A DNA stretch of 49,216 nucleotides from CAYHGX01 sp964356355 (GTDB taxonomy: Bacteria > Patescibacteriota > Gracilibacteria > UBA1369 > LOWO2-01-FULL-3). The notes below the pieces were generated by a model. That model was not told where the DNA came from and did no database searches. It saw only the letters and a list, made by a program, of their open reading frames with translations. The stretch spans positions 1 to 49,216 of the forward strand of contig CAYHGX010000011.1 of the NCBI GenBank assembly GCA_964356355.1, in the 5' to 3' direction. Of this stretch, positions 35,008 through 41,898 are shown piece after piece (the first letter of the stretch is position 1; each line of letters opens with the position of its first letter). The position numbers and the translations under genes were made by a program.

Positions 35008-35688
35008 TTATTGAGTTTGTAGTTTGGAAAGAGAACGAATGAAATCTACGCCTTCGGTTTTTTCGAGCATTACCACTTCATTTAGCAAAATCCTACGCCC
35101 TTCAAGACTTAAGATCGTAAGAACTTCATCCTTATATTTACTATGATTTTCCTCTGCAATTTCAATTCCAAGCGCGCGAATTTTCGCAATAACCTGATCC
35201 AGCGCCTTCTTGCCGCGATGAGCCACTACAAGGGAAAGATACTTTCCAGCCGTACCCTTCAGCTTCACATCAAAGTTGTCGATTTTCACAATTTCAATCA
35301 TGCCGCCGCCAATGCTGGAGCCAAATACAGACATCTTGGACTTCTTATTCTCAAGAATCACCTCCACAGTATTGGGATGATATTTTTCTCCAAGGTCCTT
35401 GGGAATGAATTTGTAGGAAATCTTTTGATCCTTAGCAATTGCAAAACTATCCTTGATGCGAGGATCACTGGTTTGGAATTTCATTACGCCTCCGAGAAGT
35501 GCGCGATCGGTAGCGTGCCCTTTATAAACTTCTCCAAAAGAGCCATGTAAATAAAAGGTAACCTTGGTTGGAGTTTCATGAAAAAGTGCCCGAGCAAACT
35601 GGCCAATTTTGCATGCTCCTGCGGTGTGTGAGCTGGATGGCCCAACCATTATTGGCCCTGCGATGTCAAAAATTGAGAGAGTACTCAT
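35008..35688 (-). CDS. sdaAB: L-serine dehydratase, beta subunit
   Basis: 226 aa from ATG at 35688 (MSTLSIFDIAGPIMVGPSSSHTAGA), the usual SdaAB start. An ATG at 35730 adds 14 residues unlike the family. The N-terminal PIMVGPSSSHTAGACKIG and the GSFGEVYKGHATDRALLGG block are family signatures. The C-terminus has an ACT-like regulatory region (LKGTAGKYLSLVVAHRGKKALDQVI onward). First gene of the sdaAB-sdaAA pair; transcription starts in the long gap to the right. Confidence 0.93.
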   Translation of the reverse strand: MSTLSIFDIAGPIMVGPSSSHTAGACKIGQFARALFHETPTKVTFYLHGSFGEVYKGHATDRALLGGVMKFQTSDPRIKDSFAIAKDQKISYKFIPKDLGEKYHPNTVEVILENKKSKMSVFGSSIGGGMIEIVKIDNFDVKLKGTAGKYLSLVVAHRGKKALDQVIAKIRALGIEIAEENHSKYKDEVLTILSLEGRRILLNEVVMLEKTEGVDFIRSLSKLQTQ

Positions 35689-35908
35689 GTTTGGTAAATT
35701 GGAACTTTTGGGCAGTTTACATATGGACAAATGAAATGTCTAGGGTAAATGGTAATAAAAAACGGATCATAGTTACGAGCACCGTTTTCGAATCATAAAA
35801 CTATTCCCATTCTGTCTACTTCATATGATTGCGTAATTCGGTGGTGTACTGGTATTGTATCTTGAAACCTGGAGGAGAGAAAAAGTTTGGCCCCTTGAAA
35901 AACAGAAA

Positions 35909-35963
35909 GCTGACACCTCGCTACGGCGCTCGGTGGATCAGCAGTTAGCACTAAAGTGCTTGA
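35909..35963 (+). repeat. Family A two-hairpin repeat in the sdaAB-HNH gap
   Basis: Hairpin 1 is CACC (35914-35917) with GGTG (35932-35935), extended by an outer GCTGA/TCAGC pair. Hairpin 2 is a perfect AGCACTAAAGTGCT (35947-35960), shorter than the usual TTCGCTTCG form. Confidence 0.85.
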
Positions 35964-36254
35964 ACGAAGTATGAAAGATGGATAGCAAGTCGTCGCTTAC
36001 TAGCTATCTTTAATACTTTGTGATGGTGAGTCCCTTAAAAGATTCACCGCTTTATAGCTTCTCCTTCGGGAGAAGAGCTTGGCTTCCTCATTGCCTCCGG
36101 GTGATTAGATGGAAGCGCAAAACAGGCGGTCGCAGGCGCGACTAAAAACACCGTCCAAAGCAAGGTTTTAAAACAAAAACAAATTCAAAACAAAAATCTA
36201 GGCTGGAAACAAAATATTTTTTCCTCCTATAGATGTAAAGAATTTGACTAGAAG

Positions 36255-36281
36255 GCCCTCGAGTAATCGGGGGCTTTTTTC
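36255..36281 (+). terminator. Rho-independent terminator
   Basis: GCCCTCGA pairs with TCGGGGGC (8 bp with one G-T pair, loop GTAA), followed by TTTTTT. It lies upstream of the HNH gene and must end a plus-strand transcript from the gap, since no gene precedes it there. Confidence 0.85.
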
Positions 36282-36301
36282 TTTGCATTCAACTGTTCGC
36301 A

Positions 36302-36317
36302 GTGAGTAAACGCTCAC
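36302..36317. promoter_or_regulatory. Candidate LexA (SOS) box upstream of the HNH gene
   Basis: GTGAGTAAACGCTCAC, the same GTGAG-N6-CTCAC pattern as the box in the lexA promoter. A TTCGCA directly precedes it, as TTGACG does at lexA, but no good -10 follows. The clearer promoter of the HNH gene is CTGATT (36375) and TAGAAT (36398) with 17 bases between them, about 60 bases downstream. Confidence 0.5.
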
Positions 36318-36460
36318 CGGGGAATAATTGCCGGAATTTGCAAGTTGAACTGGTCGTTTCGTGGCTTTTTACTACTGATTTTTCAGGTGGTTCGTGCTAG
36401 AATTTAGACAGCTTTGAATATAGGTAGTGGTACTACTAAACTCCCTTAAACCACTACATT

Positions 36461-37465
36461 ATGAAAAACTATTCCGACGAAAAGCTATTAAAATTATGCG
36501 TGAAATTTGGGGCGCGGGCGCTGAAGTGGCGAGGGAGGTTTTTGGGGCTTTTGCCCGAGGCGAATCGACGGCGGATATTTGAGAAAAAAGGATTCACCTC
36601 TATTTTTGAATTTGCATATAAGCTGGCTGGGCTTTCGGAGGAGCAGGTGCGATTGGTACTGAGGTTGGATTTGAAATTTGAAGATAAACCTGTATTGAAG
36701 GGCTTATTGGTGGGTGGCGAAGTGAGTGTGAGCAAATTGGCGCGCGTGGCGTCGGTGGCTACGGCGAAAAATGAGCAGGAGTGGGCAGAGGTAGTGAATA
36801 GTTTGCCGCGGGGAGCGCTAGAAACTTTGGTGCGGGATCAGAGGGTAATTGATGAAAGGGCCGGCGATGAACGGAGTGCGGCGAGAGGCGGACTTGGAAG
36901 CAGGGTAGGCCTTTGTGCCGGCGCAGAAAACTCAAGGACGAATGGCTTGGGTGAGCCGTTATTTGGTCGCGAATCCGTGCCCGGGCATGGACTTGATTTT
37001 GAGATTTCGGAGGAGTTGGCGAGTGAACTTAACGAGCTACATCGCCAGGGGCATGATGTAAATAAACTAATTTTGGGACTGCTAGAGAAGAGGAGGGCGG
37101 AAATCGCCCAAAGAAAGGAGGAGCTGGGAGAGGAGGCGATTGCGAGGGCGAAAGCGGAGTGGGCGGAAAGGTCTGAGCAGAGGGCAAAAGGTGATGCAGG
37201 GCTGATGAAGGGCGCGTGGGAGGGTGCTAAGAAGCGCAAGTCTACCTACGTTTCAGTAAAAGTGAAGAAAGTTTTACATGAAGAATATGGCGAAAAATGC
37301 TCTATTCCTACCTGCAATAGGCTGGCGGTGGATAATCATCATTCGCAACGACTATCAATTGCCGGGCTGCACGATCCGCGCTACATGGCGCCAATGTGCA
37401 AAGAGCATCATGAAATTGCGCACTTGGTGGATGGGAGATATAAGGAAAAAAGAATAATTAGATAG
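36461..37465 (+). CDS. HNH endonuclease family protein
   Basis: 334 aa. Residues 1-125 are a helical domain (SIFEFAYKLAGLSEEQVRLVL and onward). A variable linker at 125-180 includes a family B repeat (EPLFGRESVPGHG). A charged helical region covers 180-265. The C-terminal HNH motif at 280-325 reads KCSIPTCNRLAVDNHHSQRL and then YMAPMCKEHHEIAH, with the metal-binding cysteines and catalytic histidines in place. The target is unknown. It may be a mobile or damage-induced nuclease. A candidate SOS box lies upstream. The GC-rich third codon positions of the first half differ from its flanks. Confidence 0.85.
   Translation: MKNYSDEKLLKLCVKFGARALKWRGRFLGLLPEANRRRIFEKKGFTSIFEFAYKLAGLSEEQVRLVLRLDLKFEDKPVLKGLLVGGEVSVSKLARVASVATAKNEQEWAEVVNSLPRGALETLVRDQRVIDERAGDERSAARGGLGSRVGLCAGAENSRTNGLGEPLFGRESVPGHGLDFEISEELASELNELHRQGHDVNKLILGLLEKRRAEIAQRKEELGEEAIARAKAEWAERSEQRAKGDAGLMKGAWEGAKKRKSTYVSVKVKKVLHEEYGEKCSIPTCNRLAVDNHHSQRLSIAGLHDPRYMAPMCKEHHEIAHLVDGRYKEKRIIR
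36954..36990. repeat. Family B repeat inside the HNH gene
   Basis: AGCCGTTATTTG, then CGAATCCGTGCCCGGGCATGG. It carries both the left AGCCGTTAT block of the 28310 and 28961 copies and the same core as the 34032 copy. Read in frame in the linker of the protein. Confidence 0.75.
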
Positions 37466-37515
37466 GACTGCGGATTCTGGCTGGGATTGCCATAAAAATG
37501 GAAACCGGAGATCGC

Positions 37516-38670
37516 CTATAATTCAGGCCTTTTCTCGGCCATTGGCACTAATGGCTCATTTGCCGCAGGGGAGGCAGAAACAGGAGCTGGCTCGGACTGA
37601 GCAGGTGCAATATCAGCGGTCCCTGATTGAGCTGAAGCAATACTGGAGGACGCTGGCACCTCTGTAACTCCGCTCGTGGCTACCGTTTGTACAGAAACTG
37701 TTTCGCCGGCAGGCGTCTCTACAACGTGAACATTCGTATCTGTCTTTGCGTGCTCAATCACCTTAGAGCCATCCTCTTTCTCCTCAATCATGATCTCCTC
37801 ATGGTCAAGGTCCTTATCATAAACAAGCTGCGTAATTGGGTATGGAAAATCAATACTATACTCGTTGAAGGCCTTCATTAAATTCTGCAAAAGTCTACTT
37901 TTGGTTTTTAACCAGCCACTACGCGACTCAACCCAACCGCGCACCTTAATCACAATTTCACTCGCACCAAATTCACTAACAAGCACATAAGGCTTTGGCT
38001 CGGCCAAAAGCCCTTTCGTCTTTTTTGCTGCCATCAAACAAACCTTAAGCGCATTAGCTATATCGGACCTATAATCCACGCTCGTCTCCACCTCAATACG
38101 GCGCAGCGGATTACTGGTATAACTAGTTACTACATTACTAAAAAGCTTGGCATTAGGCACAATTACCTTAGTGCCATCGATAGCCTGAATAATAGTAACG
38201 CGAGACTGAATCTCCATCACTTTACCGAAAGTGCCGGCCACCTTGATATAATCACCAATCGTAAACTGCCGGCCAAGCAACACCATTACTCCGGCTAGGA
38301 AGTTCATAATCAAGTCTTTGAGGGCAAAACCAATACCAAAAGCCACAGCGGCAACGATCGTAGTAAGATCAATTCCAGCCATTTTAAGTGCAACTGTTAC
38401 ACCAAGCGTCAGCACAACTATGTAAGTCATACGACCACCAAGAATCTGCACCTCTTTATGTTCCTCTTCAATACCGCGTTCCTCCATTTTATTCTCCACA
38501 ATACTGCGGATCATTTTGGCTGCAACAAAGCTGAAAAAAATCAAAATCGCGGCGGCAATCCAAAGTGGAATTTTACCGAGCACCAATTCTATTAATTTAG
38601 TAAGTTCGGAGGCTGTTCCTCCTGCGATGTCCTGGGCCGTGTTGGCACTGGCTGCGTATGCAATGGGCAT
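37516..38670 (-). CDS. MscS-family mechanosensitive channel
   Basis: 384 aa. Three membrane helices occupy residues 25-120. The third is the pore helix IVAAVAFGIGFALKDLIMNFLAGVMVLLG, with the alternating small residues typical of MscS. The beta domain follows (FTIGDYIKVAGTFGKVMEI, then GTKVIVPNAKLFSNVVTSY), then the alpha/beta domain to about 290. The C-terminal 90 residues are low-complexity Ala/Pro/Glu/Thr and specific to this protein. It releases solutes under osmotic downshock. A family A repeat lies about 15 bases upstream of the start. Confidence 0.93.
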   Translation of the reverse strand: MPIAYAASANTAQDIAGGTASELTKLIELVLGKIPLWIAAAILIFFSFVAAKMIRSIVENKMEERGIEEEHKEVQILGGRMTYIVVLTLGVTVALKMAGIDLTTIVAAVAFGIGFALKDLIMNFLAGVMVLLGRQFTIGDYIKVAGTFGKVMEIQSRVTIIQAIDGTKVIVPNAKLFSNVVTSYTSNPLRRIEVETSVDYRSDIANALKVCLMAAKKTKGLLAEPKPYVLVSEFGASEIVIKVRGWVESRSGWLKTKSRLLQNLMKAFNEYSIDFPYPITQLVYDKDLDHEEIMIEEKEDGSKVIEHAKTDTNVHVVETPAGETVSVQTVATSGVTEVPASSSIASAQSGTADIAPAQSEPAPVSASPAANEPLVPMAEKRPEL

Positions 38671-38685
38671 GTTTTGGTTTTAGGA

Positions 38686-38757
38686 TATGGTCACCTCGCT
38701 TCGGCACGGTGGCGCTCAGTGGCTCAGTCGTTAGCACTTCGCTTCGCTCGTGCTTTC
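38686..38757 (+). repeat. Family A two-hairpin repeat upstream of the MscS gene
   Basis: Hairpin 1 runs from CACC (38692-38695) to AGTG (38718-38721), with a possible internal CACC/GGTG alternative. Hairpin 2 is AGCAC (38733-38737) with GTGCT (38750-38754) and the full TTCGCTTCGCTC centre. Confidence 0.85.
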
Positions 38758-38856
38758 TATATATATTACCATTTTTAAGCCAAAATCTCAAGGACTAAAT
38801 GTGGATTTTTGTACTGAAGTTGGTAGTGTTTCATTAGAAATTAACCCCTGATTTTT

Positions 38857-39612
38857 ATGGAACTTTTATTCCCAATTCTCGCTTTTGTCATCGTTTTTTA
38901 CGTAGTGTGTATCCGCGAGGTAAAGCAGTATGAGCGCGGAGTAAAATTTACGTTGGGTAAATTTACTCAACTAGCCATGCCGGGTTGGAGACTGGTGGTA
39001 CCTATTTTTCAAAAGATGGTAAAGGTTGATATTCGCGTAAAGGCAGTGGATGTTCCTGATCAAGAAGCCATTACTCAGGACAACATCTCTGTAAGCATCA
39101 ATGCGGTGATTTACTACAGCGTGAGTGATGCATCAAAGGCAATTATTGAGGTAGAAAGCTTTTTCTATGCAGTAAGCCAATTAGCTCAAACTACAATGAG
39201 AAATGCAGTAGGAGAGGTGACACTTGATGACCTACTAAGGAATCGTGATAAAATTGCGGAGAACATTAGCCTTGAGGTAGATCAGGCTACAGAACCATGG
39301 GGTATCAACGTTTCTTCAGTTGAGCTCAAGGACATTGTGATGTCTGCTGACCTAAAGAGAACAATGGCAAAGGTAGCTGAGGCTGAAAGAGAGAAAAAGG
39401 CTGTAATCATCAATTCAGAGGGTGAAGTTGTAGCTTCAAAAAATCTCGCGGAGGCGGCCGCAACATTGGCTAACTCTCCAGGTGCAATGCATTTACGAAC
39501 ACTACATGCTATCAACGACATCTCCTCAGACGCCTCAAATACTACAGTTTGGATGGTGCCATTGGAGGCCTTAAGAGCACTCGAGTCAATCGAGAAGAAG
39601 TTAAATAAGTAA
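38857..39612 (+). CDS. SPFH/band 7 (slipin/stomatin-like) membrane protein
   Basis: 251 aa. One N-terminal membrane helix (LLFPILAFVIVFYVVCI) is followed by the band 7 domain: VKQYERGVKFTLGKF, VPIFQKMVKVDIRVKAVDVPDQEAITQDNISVSINAVIYY in pieces, then NAVGEVTLDDLLRNRDKI and EPWGINVSSVELKDIVM. A helical stretch with KVAEAEREKKAVIINSEGE ends the domain. Slipins form oligomers in membrane microdomains, and their partner NfeD is usually adjacent but is absent here. aroE follows two bases later. Confidence 0.94.
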   Translation: MELLFPILAFVIVFYVVCIREVKQYERGVKFTLGKFTQLAMPGWRLVVPIFQKMVKVDIRVKAVDVPDQEAITQDNISVSINAVIYYSVSDASKAIIEVESFFYAVSQLAQTTMRNAVGEVTLDDLLRNRDKIAENISLEVDQATEPWGINVSSVELKDIVMSADLKRTMAKVAEAEREKKAVIINSEGEVVASKNLAEAAATLANSPGAMHLRTLHAINDISSDASNTTVWMVPLEALRALESIEKKLNK

Positions 39613-39614
39613 AA

Positions 39615-40448
39615 ATGTCTAAACACTACGGAATATTGGCCTATCCGGCCAAGCATTCTTTGTCGCCTGTGATGCACAATGCTGCATTCAAGGCACTAAA
39701 AATAGATGCCAAGTATGGAACTATCGAGCTGAAGCTTGAGTATTTGGCGGAATTTATCAAAGAGGCAAAGGCTATGCCGATTGATGGACTTTCAGTTTCC
39801 TTGCCCTTCAAGGAGAAGATCATCCCCTATCTGGATAGGATTTCAGAGGATGCAGCGAAAATTGGAGCGGTGAATACAATCATGAATAAAGGTGGCGTTC
39901 TGCTCGGAGAAAACAGCGATTTCATAGGCGCGATCATGGCGCTGAAAGAGGTTGTAAAGAATTTGAAAAATAACAAAGTAGTAATAATTGGGGCCGGCGG
40001 AGCGGCCCGGGCGGTGGCTTATGGACTGCTGAAAGAGGGCGCAAATGTAACCATTCTGAATCGTACCAAAACCAAGGCCGTGCAGATTGCGATGGAGTTT
40101 GCAGAGATGTTTAAGGCTCATATTTACGCGGGAGATTTGGAGCATTTGGAAGAGGGAGATATCCTGATAAATACCAGTTCCATCTGGAACACTAGCAAGC
40201 TGGACGACATGATATTGCCTACCTTTTGCAATCCAGCCTATGTGGCAAAATTTGCCCTAGTGATGGACATTGCCTACAGGCCTTATATCACTCCCCTTTT
40301 GGAGGCTGCGCAGTTTGCTGGCGTGCCATTCATTACTGGCGATAGAATGCTACTGCATCAGGCGGCTGTGCAATTTGAGCTTTGGACAGGGCAAAAAGCA
40401 CCGATGGAAGTGATGGGGAGGGCGTTGCATAAGGCTTTGTTGGCGTAG
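39615..40448 (+). CDS. aroE: Shikimate dehydrogenase
   Basis: 277 aa, usual length. It reduces 3-dehydroshikimate to shikimate with NADPH. The substrate site has KHSLSPVMHNAAFKAL, VSLPFKEKI (catalytic Lys) and NTIMNKGGVLLGENSDF (Asp). The Rossmann loop is IIGAGGAARAVAYGLL, followed by the NRT of the NADPH-type enzymes. Ends with GDRMLLHQAAVQFELWTG. It is likely co-transcribed with the SPFH gene. No other aromatic pathway genes lie in the window. Confidence 0.95.
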   Translation: MSKHYGILAYPAKHSLSPVMHNAAFKALKIDAKYGTIELKLEYLAEFIKEAKAMPIDGLSVSLPFKEKIIPYLDRISEDAAKIGAVNTIMNKGGVLLGENSDFIGAIMALKEVVKNLKNNKVVIIGAGGAARAVAYGLLKEGANVTILNRTKTKAVQIAMEFAEMFKAHIYAGDLEHLEEGDILINTSSIWNTSKLDDMILPTFCNPAYVAKFALVMDIAYRPYITPLLEAAQFAGVPFITGDRMLLHQAAVQFELWTGQKAPMEVMGRALHKALLA

Positions 40449-40461
40449 CAATAGGAAAAGG

Positions 40462-40520
40462 GCGCCTCGCTACGGAATGGTAGCGCTCGGCGGTTTTGTT
40501 ATTAGGCACTAAAGTGCCTG
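40462..40520 (+). repeat. Family A two-hairpin repeat between aroE and a membrane protein gene
   Basis: Hairpin 1 has CGCC (40463-40466) with GGCG (40489-40492) and an inner CGCTAC/GTAGCG, the strongest form in the window. Hairpin 2 is a perfect AGGCACT/AGTGCCT at 40504-40519. It ends one base before the stop codon of the minus-strand gene at 40521. Both neighbouring genes end here. Confidence 0.85.
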
Positions 40521-41327
40521 TTAGTTATGCCTTAGGAAATCGGCGCCGGCTTCGTCGGTGGCAACTTTTTGAGTGGAAGTATCTGTAGTATCTTCAACTT
40601 CTTTGCCGTAATCATTGCCGTAGACTGTTTGGGTTGAGAGAAAATCTTTGTCGTAGGTGCGGGCAATCCAGCCGTAGAGGCTAGTAGTAATGCTTTGTAC
40701 GAAGGCCATGCTAAGCCAAACAATTGGTAGTGCCAAGAAAAGAAGAAGACGTGGACTCTGTAGAATTCCAGCTAATCCAAACATCACCATGGCACTTAAA
40801 AGCACTGAAAATGTTGAGCCGTATAGCCCTACTAAAGCGTAACGATAGTTGGAGATAATTTCCATAATTAGGGCCGCAGCCTGAGCGGAAAGAAGCACGT
40901 GCAAAGCCACAGCATAACCGGCATATGTCGGATCAATGGCGCTAGCAATAAAGTAAACTGGCACCATCAAAAGGAAGATGATGATACTAATAATAAAAGT
41001 TTGATAAATAGTGGAAGAGGTACGAGTGTATTTACCCTTTTCAGTAAGACTTAAAAGCCAGACACTCACGATATTTCCGATGGTTGAGGATAAAAATACC
41101 ATCGTCATTAGGAGAAAGGTGAAAATCGGACTCACTGCTACTGGAGTCTCGGAATCCCCTGTTAATGGAGCCATTACGGATGAGGCCAATACGAAGATAA
41201 CCAACAAAATAAGTGCACCCATTGAGCCGCCGGCTCCGCCGGCTAAAAGCTTCAGCAAAAAGGAGGCAAAAGAGATTCTGGCAGGGCCAAGTTCGGTTTC
41301 TGGGGCTGGGGTTTGTGTGACTTCCAT
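40521..41327 (-). CDS. Polytopic membrane protein
   Basis: 268 aa with about six membrane helices between residues 25 and 225 (for example ALILLVIFVLASSVMA, FTFLLMTMVFLSSTIGNIV, IISIIIFLLMVPVYFIA, LLLFLALPIVWLSMAFV). No motif recognised. The last 40 residues are acidic and polar. It lies downstream of lspA on the same strand, with a family A repeat between them, so the two may be one operon. Confidence 0.8.
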   Translation of the reverse strand: MEVTQTPAPETELGPARISFASFLLKLLAGGAGGSMGALILLVIFVLASSVMAPLTGDSETPVAVSPIFTFLLMTMVFLSSTIGNIVSVWLLSLTEKGKYTRTSSTIYQTFIISIIIFLLMVPVYFIASAIDPTYAGYAVALHVLLSAQAAALIMEIISNYRYALVGLYGSTFSVLLSAMVMFGLAGILQSPRLLLFLALPIVWLSMAFVQSITTSLYGWIARTYDKDFLSTQTVYGNDYGKEVEDTTDTSTQKVATDEAGADFLRHN

Positions 41328-41350
41328 GTTTATTTTTGATTTTGGATATT

Positions 41351-41408
41351 GTCACTTCGCTATTGCGCTCAGTGGCTTAGTTGTTAGCACTCGCTTTGCT
41401 CGCGCTTA
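41351..41408 (+). repeat. Family A two-hairpin repeat overlapping the lspA 3' end
   Basis: Hairpin 1 is CACT (41353-41356) with AGTG (41371-41374). Hairpin 2 is AGCAC (41386-41390) with GCGCT (41402-41406), one mismatch. The linker TTAGTTGTTAGC carries the lspA stop codon. The left end is 24 bases before the start of the next minus-strand gene. Confidence 0.85.
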
Positions 41409-41850
41409 CGTGCTTAATTCTACCATAAAACAGCACAATCAGCAATACTCCGACGGTCACAAAAATATCGGCCACATTAAATACCGGCCACTGCCACACT
41501 GAGATAAAATCCACTACAAAGCCCCTGGCGAAGCGATCAATCAGGTTGCCGAGCCCGCCGCCAATAATTAAAGCCAGAGAAATCTTGGCAAAAGGATGCG
41601 TTAAATCGAATTCCTTGGAGGCAAGATACGTTAATACGCAAAGTAGAGTGATCCCACCAAAAGTGAGTAACCATATGGGCAAATTGATACCAAAGGCAAT
41701 TCCTGGATTCTCGGTGTAATGAAGGGTGAAAAATTTGCCGAAAATTGGCAAATCGGAAACAAGGAATCTTACTATCAAATACTTGCTAAATTGATCTATA
41801 AGAGCCAGCAAACCGGCAAGGAGCAAAACGACACGAAGGTGATTTTTCAT
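41377..41850 (-). CDS. lspA: Lipoprotein signal peptidase with repeat-encoded C-terminus
   Basis: 157 aa from ATG at 41850 (MKNHLRVVLL); the upstream ATG at 41898 adds an unlikely 16-residue leader. Four membrane helices. Both catalytic aspartates are present in GGGLGNLIDRFARG and FNVADIFVTVGV. It cuts the signal peptide from prolipoproteins, which implies lipoproteins in this cell. The last ten residues (VSASKASANN) and the stop codon are encoded by hairpin 2 and the linker of a family A repeat. Divergent from ftsW. Confidence 0.94.
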   Translation of the reverse strand: MKNHLRVVLLLAGLLALIDQFSKYLIVRFLVSDLPIFGKFFTLHYTENPGIAFGINLPIWLLTFGGITLLCVLTYLASKEFDLTHPFAKISLALIIGGGLGNLIDRFARGFVVDFISVWQWPVFNVADIFVTVGVLLIVLFYGRIKHVSASKASANN

Positions 41851-41898
41851 GTGGCTATTATAATTGCTCTTTGAATGCAAAACCAGTAGTATCTGCAC

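Larger units (their letters stand above)
35868..36281 (+). ncRNA. Candidate structured non-coding RNA of unknown class
   Basis: About 410 bases between a weak promoter and a strong terminator, with dense pairing. The family A pair is at 35909-35960. A long stem joins AAGTAT (35967-35972) with ATACTT (36013-36018), including GATAGC/GCTATC inside. An 8-bp stem pairs 36025-36032 with 36041-36048. A 7-bp stem with a TTCG loop is at 36058-36075. GTCGC/GCGAC is at 36129-36142. I find no RNase P, tmRNA, SRP or 6S consensus. The strand is chosen from the terminator. Confidence 0.45.
35731..36460. other. 730-base gap: possible structured RNA, family A repeat, terminator, SOS-like box
   Basis: No protein gene of any quality is seen on either strand. 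In order on the plus strand: a weak promoter (TTGCGT 35829-35834, 18 bases, TATTGT 35853-35858), a family A repeat, four further hairpins, an A-rich run near 36165-36215, a strong terminator at 36255-36281, a GTGAG-N6-CTCAC box at 36302 and the HNH promoter. Its left end must also hold the sdaAB promoter. Confidence 0.7.

Noticed and set aside
35868..36281. RNase P RNA, tmRNA, SRP RNA or 6S RNA
   Set aside because: None of the conserved cores (such as GAGGAAAGTCC, a tag-peptide frame, or the SRP tetraloop region) could be found on either strand.
38700..38745. Family A linker (GTGGCTCAGTCGTTAGCAC) looks like the D arm of a tRNA
   Set aside because: No acceptor pair, anticodon arm or T arm follows, and other copies diverge in just these bases. 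A tRNA-derived origin cannot be supported.
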